Positions 52,001 to 62,492 of a DNA stretch of 64,000 bases are shown here, piece after piece (within the stretch, counting starts at the first letter, position 1; the number at the start of each line of letters is the position of its first letter). The notes under the pieces were generated by a model. The model worked only from the letters and a program-made list of their open reading frames with translations. It had not been told where the DNA came from and did not search any database. The DNA comes from Zopfochytrium polystomum (Eukaryota > Chytridiomycota > Chytridiomycetes > Chytridiales > Chytridiaceae). The stretch spans positions 186,001 to 250,000 of the forward strand of contig JAIVFJ010000079.1 of the NCBI GenBank assembly GCA_025765615.1, read 5' to 3'. A program made the position numbers and the translations under genes.

Positions 52001-53702
52001 GCCTGCTGCAGGTACAGTCTCCGATAATGACCTTTGGACAAGATGCCCCCCTCCCCGGGGCTGACACTTTTTTTTCTCTTCGCCCATATCCCAATGTGAA
52101 TCCACCACGCACACCTCTCTCAAGTCTCGTCCTCGTCGGAGTGGAGGGTCCAAAACGGTGGAGACACTGCGTGCCAGATTGAAGTCGGGCAAGTTGTTTC
52201 CAAGGTCTCGTGGCACCGCCGCGGGGACTATTTCCTCAGCATATCGTCTGACTGTGAGTGTTTTTATTTCTTTCATTTCTTTCTTTCTTTTTTTTTTTTC
52301 CTTTCCCTCTGCTCGTGTGCAACCATTCCTTCTTCCACACGACCACGACACGAACCGGTTCAACGCGTTCGACGCAAACGATCGATGCTTACTTAACACA
52401 AACACATCGCAACGGAACGCCAAAAAAAAAAAAAAACAAACACCAAAAACACCAAAAACCGCAGCATCGTCAAAGTCGTCTGTGCAGATCCACCAGCTCT
52501 CGAAGCGCTCGTCGCAGCGGCCGTTCTCCAAGCCGATCGGCCTTGTGCAGTCGGCGCTGTTCCACCCGTCCAAGCCGAACCTGTTTGTCGCGGTGAGAGA
52601 GAGAGTTTTTAAATTATTTTTTTTCTTCTGCTTTTCTTTCATCTTCTTGTGTTTGTTTCTTTTCGCCATTGTGTTCTCACTCACAAAAAAAAAAAAAAAA
52701 AAAACTAAAACAAACAAACAAACAATCAATCAATCAATCAACTCACTCCGCTCACAGACGCAGCAAGGCGTGCGCGTGTACGACCTCGTGCAGCAAAAGC
52801 TCGTGTCCAAGCTGCAGCCGGGCGTGCAGTGGATTTCGAGCATGGACATTCACCCGCAAGGTAGAGTGAAGGGAGAGCGAGAGTGCGAGTGCGAGTGCGA
52901 GTGAAGTGCGAGGGTCTGTCTTGTCTGCTCTGTCGATTACACTGATCTTCTCTTCTTCTTCTTGTTCTTCCTTCCTTTCTTCCTTCCCTCCTTCCTTCCA
53001 AAACAAAGGCGACAACCTGATTATCGGCTCGTACGACAAAAAGGTCTGCTGGTTCGACCTGGACCTGTCGCTGCGCCCGTACAAGACGCTGCGGTAAGTA
53101 AGAGTCGCGTAGATGAACAGAACAAAAAAGAGAACAAGGAAGAGCATGTCCCGTGCTAAACACACTTTGACGAACACATCACAAAACACATACACACACA
53201 TACACACATCACAAACGCACGTCACACAAACACACGACACACACACACACGCGCACCACAAAAAAAAAACAAAAAAAAAAAACAAACAAAGCTACCACAA
53301 ATCCGCGGTGCGCAACGTCAGCTTCCACCGCAAGTACCCGCTGTTTGCGTCGTGCAGCGACGACGGGTCGGTCAACGTGTTCCACGGGATGGTGTACAGC
53401 AGCCTGGACCAGAACCCGCTGATTGTGCCGCTCAAGTCGATCAAGGCGCACGACGTTTCCGAACACCTCGGTGAGAACGAAGAAGAAGCGTTTTGGGACA
53501 CTCTTGCCTCTTTTTTTTTTTTTTTATTCTTTCTTTCTTTCTTTGTTTGTTTGTTTGTTTGTTGGTTGCTAAAACCATAATCTCTCTCTCTCTTCTTCTT
53601 CTTCTGCAGGCGTCCTGTTTTGCGAGTTCCACCCGACGCAGCCGTGGCTGTTTTCCGCGGGGCTCTCGGGCGAGCACCACGACGTGCATTTGTATGTCTG
53701 AG
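49054..53702 (+). CDS. BOP1: BOP1/Erb1, 60S ribosome biogenesis WD40 protein
   Basis: Subunit of the PeBoW complex (Pes1/Nop7, Bop1/Erb1, WDR12/Ytm1) needed for 27S/32S pre-rRNA processing; nucleolar. ATG 49054, stop 53702, more than ten exons. The first exon encodes about 200 residues of Ser/Arg/Ala-rich sequence. The BOP1NT domain follows: [90 protein letters not shown] and [20 protein letters not shown]. The C-terminal WD40 propeller begins with [33 protein letters not shown] and continues to [40 protein letters not shown] and [12 protein letters not shown] before the last residues. All hallmark blocks are present. Introns contain (GT)n, poly-A/T and CT tracts. Family identity is certain; some small exon borders in 51990-52260 are approximate. 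Confidence 0.96.
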
Positions 53703-54038
53703 ATGTTGGATTGGATTGGGATGATGGGGATTTTACGACGGTGGGTTCGTGGCTTGGTTCGGTATGGTTTGGTTTGGTTAGGTTTGTCGCGCGAACAAGC
53801 GAAGACAAAAAAAAAAAAAAAGGGAGAAAAAAAAAGGCAAGTCTTTCAAACTCCGCCTGGACGATGAAGGCGAAAAAATATAGAAAAAAAAAACAAGAAG
53901 AAACGAAAAGAAAAAACCAACAAAATATGAAAAGAAAAAAGGGGGGAAAAAAAAAAAGGACAGGAACAGAAAAAAGAGAGACTGCAAGGAAAGGCAAGGC
54001 AAGCACCAGCAAGCACCCGCAGGCAAGCGCGACGCGAT
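53703..54038. other. intergenic between BOP1 and TPX2
   Basis: 336 bases, same-strand neighbours. GGT-rich after the BOP1 stop (53745-53790), then A-rich with GGGG (53805-53990) and a GCAAGCACC repeat just before the TPX2 ATG. No exon is supported. It must hold both the BOP1 3' end and the TPX2 promoter. Confidence 0.4.
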
Positions 54039-56366
54039 ATGACGACGGCAGCGACGGCGAAGACGGCGACAACGCCGGCGCCCGCTGCCTACACCTCGTA
54101 CTCGTCGTCGTCGTCGTCGTCGTCACCTCCCACCAGCAGCAGCAGCAGCAGCATCACGCCCACGCCTCACTCGATGACCACGACAGACACAACACCAACA
54201 ACAACAACCACTACAACCCCTCGCCGCGGTCCCTATCCGTTCCCTTTCCCTCCTCCCTCGCACACCACATCCACTGCATCCACCACCACCACCACCACGC
54301 CCCGACCGCAACAGCAGCAGCACTATCCAACCAACCCCTCCAACCACCACCACCACGACACCCCGTCGCCCTACCACCCGCCGCACCTCCGCGTCGCCGC
54401 GCTCCGCGCCGCAGCCGCCGCCGCCTCCGCCGCCGGACACTCTGTTTCTTCTCCTTCTACCACCCCGCCCGCCACCCCCCCACCCCCGCCCCCGCCGCCA
54501 ACCCCGCCGCGCCGCGTCCCCACCGCCACAACCACGACCACCACAATCACATCCTCGCGCGCCGGCTCGCTCACGCCGCGTCCCGCGCGGGGGCGACCCG
54601 GCGGTCCCGCAAAGCGGTCGTCATCGACGTCAACGCGCGCACAAACCACCACCACCACCACCACCACCGCCACGACGCCCACCGCCGCCGCCAAACACGC
54701 CGCGTCCTCGCACCAAAATAATGAGGAGGAGGAGGAGGAGGAGGAGGAGGAGGGGAAGGAAGAATTGGTGGACGCGACGTACGAGTTCAGCGCGCCAAAG
54801 TACCACGATTTCTCGGCCGAGGTGGAGGAGGAAAGGGGGATCAGGGAACGGCGACGCGGGCGGCGGTAGTGGTAGTGGAGGAGGGGGTTGGGCGGCGCGG
54901 GCGGCTGCGTCGGCGGACGAGTGGTTTGGTGAGTTTTTGAATTTGTGTCGGTTGACAAAGTGTGATGTCCGAAACACGACAAGCAAAGAGGGTGTGGAGA
55001 CGACTGAAACTAACCCGTCCAAACCCCAAACTCGACACAACCGGTGAAAAAAAAAAAACAAAACAAAAAAACAAAAAAAAAATTCACACTCGGGCGCCGG
55101 CGGCGGCGGCGACGAAACGCGGGCGACGACACAGACAAGCGCAAAGGCTCGCCGAGCGTGGGCGATCCGGGTTTTTACGATGCCTCGGGGGCGGCGGCGT
55201 CTGGGCCAACGGTGGATTTCGCAGAGTTGCGCATGTGAGGAGGAGGGGGGTTTTTTTTTGTTTTCTTTGTGTGCTTTGTTTACATTCTTCCCTTTCGTCA
55301 CGCACACACACACTCTCTCTCTCTCACCCTCTCACTCTCACTCACTCACTCACTTACTCTCTCTCGTACAGGACCACGCCGCTGCGCGTGCGTGCAGCAG
55401 CAGCATTCGGCGGCTTGTCATCCTCGAAGACGCCGACGCCGGGGGCAGGGGCAGGGAGTGCCAAGACGGTGCGGTGGCAGAATGTGCCGCTGCCGCCAAA
55501 GAGGAGGAGCGGAGCCGGTGGCAGTGGCAGTTACAGCAGCAGCGGCGGCAGTGGGCGAGCGTTACCTTTGGCGGCTGCAGCGGCGGCCGCGGCAGAACCG
55601 ATGGAGCTGAGCGAGATTGCAGACATGTTTGAGGCGCTGGCCGTCGAGGCGCGGGTGGCCGCAACGACGACCGCTACCACGACGACGACGCCAGGTGCGA
55701 CTGGTGTCGGTGGCGGTGGCGCCGCGGGGTTTCCTGTTGTCGTCGCGGCGGTTGGACCGAAGCGCGGCGCGGTCAGGAAGAAGAGAGTCACCGCAAAGAC
55801 GGAGACGGACGAGGCGGTGGCTGTGCGAGGGAAGCGGGGTGCAGTGCCGGCGGCCGTGCCGTCGGCAAAGAGGACGGATATGCGTGGTGCGAATGCGACG
55901 GCGACGGTTGCCGGCGGCGGCCACAAAGAGAATGGACGCGACAGCGACAAGGACGACCGCTGCGTCCCGCGCGCGGGCAGTTGCTTCTTATAGGTTGGAT
56001 GTGACGATGCCGACGACAACAACAACAACAAGCACGGCCGCTGTCCCCGGCCGGCGGCAGGTCGGGCGCAGGGCCATGGCGTCGGCGGCGGCGGCGGTGG
56101 ACGCGCAAGAGGAGCAGCAGCAGCCTGTGAAGCAGAAGCGGCTTGCAGCTGCGTCGCCGCCACCGCCGCCGGCCCGCCGGCGGCCGACGTTACTGCAGCA
56201 ACAGGAGCAGCAGCACTCAGCGGCGGCAGGCCCGCGGCCGTTGACGGTGCCCGTCGAGTTTCGGTTTGCGACGCGGCGCGCTAAGAGGGATAGTAAGGGC
56301 GAGTCGGCCAAGACGGTAGAGGCGGCTGCGGCGGTTTCGATGCTGGTGCGGGCAACGCAGGTATGT

Positions 56367-56410
<44 letters not shown>

Positions 56411-57747
56411 CTTGCCTGTGCGTTTCGTCGTTTTGATGGTCTGCCCCCACACACAACCAGAAGCCGCCGCCAAAGGCGCTAAGGCGGCCGACCGCGCCTG
56501 CCAGTGCACCGCCGCGCGTGACGGTGCCCAAGCCGTTCCGGTTTGCGTCGACGGCTGTGCGTTCGACTGGCAGCGGCGGCAACGGTCTCGAGCATGAGCA
56601 TCAGCAGCAGCAGCCGTCGCCGTTTGTCCCGCTCGCGGTGCGAGTCAAGCGGTTCGAGACGGGGGAGTCGTCCTCGTCGTCGTTGTCGGTTGGCGGCGAC
56701 AAGACTGGAGTTGGCGGCGGCGCGGGAAAGTCGAAAAGGCAGCGCCACTGGAAGCAGCAACAGCAGCAGCAACAGCAGCAGCCTGCGCTCACGCAGCCGC
56801 GGTCGCCGCAGCTTGCCACGCGGCGCCGTGCGGCGATGAAGGGCGTGATGGGTGGCGAGCGCGAGCCGCCGCAGCAGCAGTCGCTGCGTCACGATGATGT
56901 GGAGTGAGTAGCTGTTGCAGTTGTTGTAGCGTCGTTGAGTGTGAGTGTGAGCGTGTGCGTGTGTGTGTGTGTGCGTGTGTGCGTGTGCGCGTGTGTGTGT
57001 GTATGATCCTTTTCTGACATGAATCTCCTTTAATTGCCTTTTCCAACAACAAACTCCCCACCTCACCACTCTCAACACGTGACACGCATGACGTGGTTGA
57101 TTCGAACACACACCACCTTCGTGATACTCACGCCTTACCCGCTGCAGCGAGCGGCAGCTGACGTCGGAAGAGCGCGAGCTGCGGCGGCTTGCGCAGCTGC
57201 GGCCGTTCAAGGCACGGCCGGTGGACAGAAAGGTGTGTGTGTGTGTGTGTGTTTCTCTCGCTAACCACTCATATCTCGTTCTCACAGATTCTCGCCGCGC
57301 CCGTCGGTATTCCCGTCGTTACAAAGCCGCCCCTCACAGTACCGCAGTCGCCGCACTTTACCAAGCAGCAGCACCACCACCAGCTACTGCAGCATCCGGC
57401 ACACTCGGCGGCGGCTGCGGCGGCGGCGCCCTCATCGTCTTCATTGTCGTCCTCGTCTTATTCGGCGTCAGCAACGTCCTTGTCACCGCCACCGCCACCA
57501 CCGCTGCAGTTCAAGGCGAATCCGATCTGCCTGCCCGCCGTGCCGTTCGAGCCCGTGCTGGAGCACCACGCGACGCGGCCGGACGACGTGCGGCTGCCGG
57601 GCGACGCGTTCCGCGAACGCAAGCTGCGCGAGCTGGAGTCGCAGCGCCGACGCGACGCGGAAGAGGCCGACCGCATGCGCGAGTTTCGCGCGCGCCCGCT
57701 CAGGGACTTGAACGCAGTGGATGTACGATGTTTTTTTTTGTTTTCGA

Positions 57748-57799
<52 letters not shown>

Positions 57800-58720
57800 A
57801 TGCGTGGTTCCACTACACAGCCCCTCCCGGCGGTCGCTACAAAGCCGCCGACGCAGCCAAAGCCGTTCAAGCTGCACAGCAACGGCGAGAACCAAGCGAC
57901 GCTGACGGCGGCGGCGGCCGCCGCTGTTGCTGATCCAGCTCCAACAACAACAACCTTTACCGCGCAGCCGATGCCGCTCTTTGACGCGCCATTTGTGCCG
58001 CGCCGCTCGGACCGGCCGCCGACGGCCGTCGCGTGCGACGGCGTTGGCCAGGTGCTGCGCACGGACGCGCGCGCCGCCCAGCGCAGGCAGTTTGACGAGG
58101 CGGTCGCGGCGAAGCGGCGAGTCGAGGTGGAGCTGATGGAGGTGGTGCGCGCCCGCGAGGAGGTGAGAGTGCTTTTTTTTTTTTTTTGTGGTGTGTGTGT
58201 TGGACGTGACGATCAAACCGAAACCACCCCCCTCTCCCCGCAGAGACTCGAAGCCGAGCGAATCCGTCTGCTGCGCCACGAGCAGGTGCATCGCGCCGCG
58301 CCGATTCGCTTCTACGCCCCCGTGCGCGTGCAGCCTTCGGCGCGCCCGCTGACCGAGCCAGAGTCGCCGCTGCTCGCAGAGAAGCGCCGACGCCGCGAAG
58401 AAACGCTGCGGCGACTGCAACTGCTGGAGCAGGAGAAGAAGCAAGAGGAAGCTGAAGAGGAAGTGGAGAAGGACCACGTCGCAGCTGCTGTCGACGTTGA
58501 GCTTGTGGATGAGGAGCGCGGCGAGGCTGGCAAGGAGCAGGTGTCGGGAACGCCAATGTGCGAAAACGACGACGAGACGAAGCAGGCGCCGACTGCTGCA
58601 GACGACAACGGAAAGGCTGCTACGAGCAACGGCGGCAGCCGAGCCACGCACGTGCGATCACTGCCGTTGGCGTCGTTGTCGGTCGGCTCGATGCTGCCGC
58701 TGCCCGTGGCCCACCGTTGA
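54039..58720 (+). CDS. TPX2: TPX2-like spindle assembly factor
   Basis: Microtubule-binding protein that activates Aurora A and nucleates spindle microtubules after RanGTP release. ATG 54039, stop 58720. After a Ser/Thr/Pro/His-rich leader, DATYEFSAPKYHDFSAE matches the N-terminal Aurora-binding YSYDAP..F motif, and a second element DEWF (54913-54927) resembles its downstream partner. The junction around 54820-54925 changes frame and was not resolved. Further exons carry AELRMTTPLRVRAAAAFG and TPX2-type boxes PVEFRFATRRAKRDSK, PKPFRFASTAVRS, LRPFKARPVDRKILAAPVG, LTVPQSPHF, LQFKANPICLPAVPFEPVLE and REFRARPLRDLN. The C-terminal TPX2 domain is a coiled coil (AQRRQFDEAVAAKRRVEVEL) with LLRHEQVHRAAPIRFYAPVR and RPLTEPESPLLAEKRRRREE. 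Many poly-Q/A/S tracts lengthen it. The family is well supported by repeated motifs; exon structure between 54.8 and 56.1 kb is tentative. Confidence 0.82.
57751..57798. repeat. (CT)n microsatellite in a TPX2 intron
   Basis: Twenty-four CT units fill most of the short intron between exons ending ...RDLNAVD and starting PLPAVATK. Confidence 0.95.
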
Positions 58721-59530
58721 AGATGGAGCTTTTGGAAGTCATTTCGTTTTGTTTCTTTTTTTTTTTTTTTTTTTTTTTTGTTGTTGTTTTTCCCATATTT
58801 TTTTCCCATTCCTGTTTTGGTTGTTTTTCCAACTCTCGACTTTTCTCGCCTCTTGTCGGCTCTCACTGTTCTTTTCGCTTTTTCTTTCCTTCCTTGCATC
58901 CGCCGCATGGCTGAGAGAGAGTGTGTGTAATTCGTGCGTGTGTGACTGTGTGAATTTGTGTTGCCCGTGTGTGTCGTGATCTCTTTTATCTTGCTCTTTC
59001 TCCTTGCCCTCTCTCTTCCTTCTCTCTGTCTTCTCCCTCTTCTCTCTCCCTCTCTCTCTCTCCCTTTCTCCCACTCTCGCTCCGTCTGTGTCCGTTTGTG
59101 TGTTTTTAGCCCTGTCTCTGTGACTGACTGCCTCGCCCTGCAAGTCCGTGTGCATTGTTGCAGCACCGTCCCCCTCCTCCTCCTCCACCTCCATTCTTCT
59201 CGCTTTGCTCTCTCGCGCGCTTCTTCTACCTTGTGTTCTGGCTTGCTTGCTTGCCAGCCTTTCCCGACCCCCAAAGAAAAATCGAAAAAAAAGTGAAGTT
59301 TCTAGTACATAGTTGAAAAAAAAAAAAAAAAAAAGGAAAGAAAAAGAAACAGTAGCGAGCCTGGTTGTTTGTGTGGCTGGTGCGATTCCCAATACGTCGC
59401 AACTGGGGTGCGATGCACTATCGCCATACGGAGACTGCCTCCTCTCTTTCCACCACTATCGTTATCACGACAAGGTTGCATGTAGAACATACCTTCTTCC
59501 ACTAACCCACCAACCAACCCTCTTCAGTCT
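58721..59530. other. TPX2 3' flank
   Basis: About 800 bases downstream of TPX2, rich in T and CT (58756-58780 poly-T, 58980-59100 CTCTCC) with a poly-A run at 59314-59333. No coding exon is supported. Confidence 0.4.
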
Positions 59531-59783
59531 TAAAAATCTTCTCCCTCCTCTGCTAGGAACTGCTCCCTAGTGACTATTTCGTTGCCCTCCGGGAGGCAGT
59601 TACAGAATTCGGAGTTTTCATCTCAGAAGACACTGTTTTTGCTTTCTTCTTTGCCCGTCAGGTTCGCCACCACACACGGTGAGTGGGTCTACCGGCTCAC
59701 CCCAGCCGTTCACCATCGTATTGGATCCCCACTCGTCGAGAATTCGAGTCCCAGTTTTTACATTAATTTCATCTCTCAGAACC
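59531..59783 (-). pseudogene. truncated, frameshifted tandem copy of the secreted-protein gene
   Basis: Compared by eye with 59954-60241, this segment is a close copy on the same strand: WGSNTMVNGWGEPVDPLTVC and the CTCCCTCCTCTGCTAGG block are both retained. It lacks about 40 bases after the GEP codons (a CPPLFKLGS-type stretch in the intact copy). That deletion shifts the frame and gives an early stop, and the signal-peptide portion is absent. It is therefore a broken duplicate about 420 bases downstream of the intact gene. Confidence 0.75.
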
Positions 59784-59871
59784 GACTTTATTCAGTACTT
59801 TATTGGATGAGCCGAGCCGAGCAACATTGCCGTTTTTCAGAGAATGAGATCGTCGAAGCCATTGTGGCCTC

Positions 59872-60327
59872 CTATTCATCGGGGATGCAAGGCCAGCTCG
59901 GGTTGTGTTCTCCTTGTTGATCCTTTTTTACCCTATCCTCCTCCAAATCAGCGAAAAAGTCTTCTCCCTCCTCTGCTAGGTACTGTTCCCTAGTAACTAC
60001 TTTGTAGCCTTCGGGGACGTAGCCACAGAATTCGGTGTTTTCATCTAAGAAGAAACAGTTTTTGCTTTCTTCGAGCTGTTCGCCCGTCATTCTCGAGCCA
60101 AGCTTGAAAAGAGGTGGGCACGGTTCGCCATCACACACGGTGAGTGGGTCTACCGGTTCACCCCAGCCGTTAACCATCGTATTGGATCCCCACTCGTCGA
60201 TAATTCGATTCCCAGTTTTCACTCTATTTTCATCTCTCAGAACGTCCGCTCGTGCGTGGTTTGATTGGAAACTGGAAGATCCGACATACAAGAGACATGA
60301 TAGGATAGAGAGCGTTGCAAGCGTCAT
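59872..60327 (-). CDS. small secreted Cys-containing protein, unknown function
   Basis: Single open frame, ATG 60327 to stop 59872, 151 residues. The first about 20 residues (MTLATLSILSCLLYVGSSSF) form a classical signal peptide. The mature part is acidic with five cysteines (VCDGEPC, NCFF, FCGYVPEGY, WPCIPDE), pointing to a disulfide-bonded extracellular or lumenal protein. No catalytic motif is seen and I do not recognise the family. The gene has no intron, unlike most neighbours. It has a decayed tandem duplicate just downstream, and its start lies about 20 bases from what looks like the end of a copia LTR. Confidence 0.6.
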   Translation of the reverse strand: MTLATLSILSCLLYVGSSSFQSNHARADVLRDENRVKTGNRIIDEWGSNTMVNGWGEPVDPLTVCDGEPCPPLFKLGSRMTGEQLEESKNCFFLDENTEFCGYVPEGYKVVTREQYLAEEGEDFFADLEEDRVKKDQQGEHNPSWPCIPDE

Positions 60328-60344
60328 TCTTGGGTTGTAAGTAC

Positions 60345-60605
60345 TGCTGAACTGTCGACTGCCCGGTGGGTGTCTGTCTGCTTGGCGTCTTCGTGTACCC
60401 GCGGCCCCTCGATGGCTGATGGCCCGGGCTGGCGGTGCGAAGATCTGATTGAAATTCTGTACTTGAAAGGGAGTAAAGTTTATTGTTGAAATCCGGCAGT
60501 GAGGCGATGGTTATCTTGGTCGCGAGAGGGCGGGAGGGTGTAACAAGTCAAGTCTGTGATCAACTTCTCTTTTTTTTTTTTTTTATGCGGGGGCATATTC
60601 CAACA
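60345..60605 (-). repeat. probable 3' LTR of a Ty1/copia element
   Basis: On the minus strand a purine tract AAGGGGGAG (60606-60614) is followed at 60605 by TGTTGGAATATGCCCCCGCA, a typical copia LTR start after the polypurine tract. About 110-130 bases further lies AACAATAAACTTTACTCCC, an AATAAA-type signal, and the segment can end in a CA near 60345. The opposite LTR is outside the window, so the borders are inferred. Confidence 0.55.
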
Positions 60606-62492
60606 CTCCCCCTTGCACACGCACCCTTCCTAGACTTCAAACAAAACCCTCCAGAGGTGAGAAACTGGGGAAGAGTGCTTGAAGCCCCTGCTCGGATGAA
60701 AAACCCAAATCAATTGGCCAATCTGGGAAAACTGTGGCAGGGAAAGGAAGTGAAGATATCTGGGAAAATGCTGCTGAGGAGTGAACTTCAAAAGGGTAGG
60801 AATAGAAAATACATGAAGAGCCAAATACAAAAGGTAAAGAAAAGTTTGTCCAGTGCCCTCCCCCTCCCTGTTGGGCCTAACCTGCTGATTTTCCTTGGCG
60901 CACCAGCTGCGCCTTCCACGCCACAGCATGGTCCAAGTTCTTCCGTTCCTTCTTCTTGATACTCTTTTGTCGAATATGTTCCTCACATCTTTTTGATCTT
61001 GTCTCTAGGATTTTCTTGTGACGTTGCATGTATTGTCTTGGTTTCTCAGTCGAGTCAACCAGTCCAAGTAGAGTCCAGCCCTCATTGACCATGTCACGTC
61101 CATGTGGCTTGGTGAGGAGGTTATGAGATTCCTAATCTCATGGGCCATTGAGCTATTGAGGTCTCTTTAAAAGCTCTTCCTTGACTAGTTCATTGGTTTT
61201 ACCTTTATGTATAGTGGCCCCCCCATCAATCACATACAACCACTCTATTCCTATGTTTGAATACTTATTCTTACTTTCAAAAGTAACTCAGTGCTGATGC
61301 CCCGCATCAAAAAGAGCATCTGGTGTTCCTTGTGCTGAATGGGCCTAAGCACAAGGCGCACACCCTTTATTTCTTCTTATTTTTACTCATTTTCTCTTAT
61401 TTTCCCTTTTTCCCACCTTTCAAGCCTCTGTCCCTGCACTGATGTGGCCTCCCAGCCCTCAATTTCAGCCCATCTCAAATATGAGGCAGGAGAGACACTG
61501 GGTGGAGGGGGGTGTGGCTGAAAGATGATTCATTCTTACAAATTGTCCTTTTCTTTCATTTTCTCCTTTTTACTATCTTTTGTCTTTTTCTTCTTTTTCT
61601 TCCTCCTTCTTTCTTTCTCTCTCTGATCCCCATAAATACTGCCCCTTTCCCCCCTTCTTCTCTTCAATAATAACTCTCAACTCAAAAACAATCAATAAGA
61701 CTCCCCCTTGGGCAGCCCCTGTTTGACTAGTTGCGTCCCTCATATCTCCTTTCAGGGTGTTGTAAGGTGAGTGCCTCCCCAAAAGACCATGTGTGTGGTG
61801 GATAGGAGACCTTCCCTGGCAAAGTGCAGAGTGGGCCAAGCAGGGAAGACAGAGTCCTCTTTTGGTGTAGGAGATCCCCCTGGCAAGTGCAGAGTAGGCC
61901 AAGCATGGTGGATTAGAAGTCCTCTTTGGCCAGAGCCCCCAGACCAAGAAAGTAGAGGTAGCATTCCCCCAGGCAAGTGCAGAGTAGGCCAAGCTGTGTG
62001 AGTGCCCCTTTCCCAAAGCAAGAGTGTGTGAAGACCAAGTTGGGTTGGGTCTACTGAGATGAGAACTTAGAGAGGCTAGTGCAGAGTGGGCCAAGCTTTC
62101 TTTGTTACTTACAGTAATCTGCCATTGCACCCCTCTTTTGAGCACAACTTCACCATCAGGTTCTTCCCTCTTCAAGTCAAGCCTGTCTCATCTTCCACAT
62201 CAAGTTGGTATGTCAGATACCATCCCGTCCTGTATGGGCGTCCCAGGGCTTAACCCTGTCATCTCATGCCTATGGCACCCATGATTCATTCATGTGGAGA
62301 CTTGTCGCTGTATGTTTGTCCATGGCTGTTATGGCACTCATGAGTCAGCTATGACTCGTGACAGTTATTGATTGGTATATCTGTGCTTTCAGAGCATACA
62401 TAGAGAGTAGTATTAACACCAACACCAGGGTACTGGCCCTTAGAGCCAGGAGTTCCCCATCATTGATGACTTGTCCTTTCCCCACATATCCA
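60606..62492 (-). other. retroelement-associated non-coding region with decayed frames
   Basis: 1.9 kb between the end of the copia pol frame and the polypurine tract, far longer than usual. It contains CT-rich DNA (61550-61660), a cluster of 20-bp repeats (listed separately), and decayed protein-like frames on the minus strand: about 61300-61170 (IGIEWLYVIDGGATIHKGK) and 61092-60877 (a Lys/Arg-rich segment with HKKILETRSKRCEEHIRQ). Stops separate them. It may be remnants of a second element nested in the first. Confidence 0.4.
61822..62096. repeat. four copies of a 20-bp repeat AAGTGCAGAGTRGGCCAAGC
   Basis: Near-identical copies start at 61822, 61885, 61975 and 62077 (the last begins TAG). 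Spacing is irregular (63, 90 and 102 bases), but flanking words such as CCCCCTGGC before and AGTCCTCTTTTGG after some copies are also shared, so the true unit is longer and degenerate. Confidence 0.9.

Noticed and set aside
61573..62175. 200-codon minus-strand frame with repeated LAxSAL peptides
   Set aside because: The repetition comes from the 20-bp DNA repeat and the rest is Lys/Glu-rich low complexity; treated as non-coding retroelement DNA, with the repeat reported instead.
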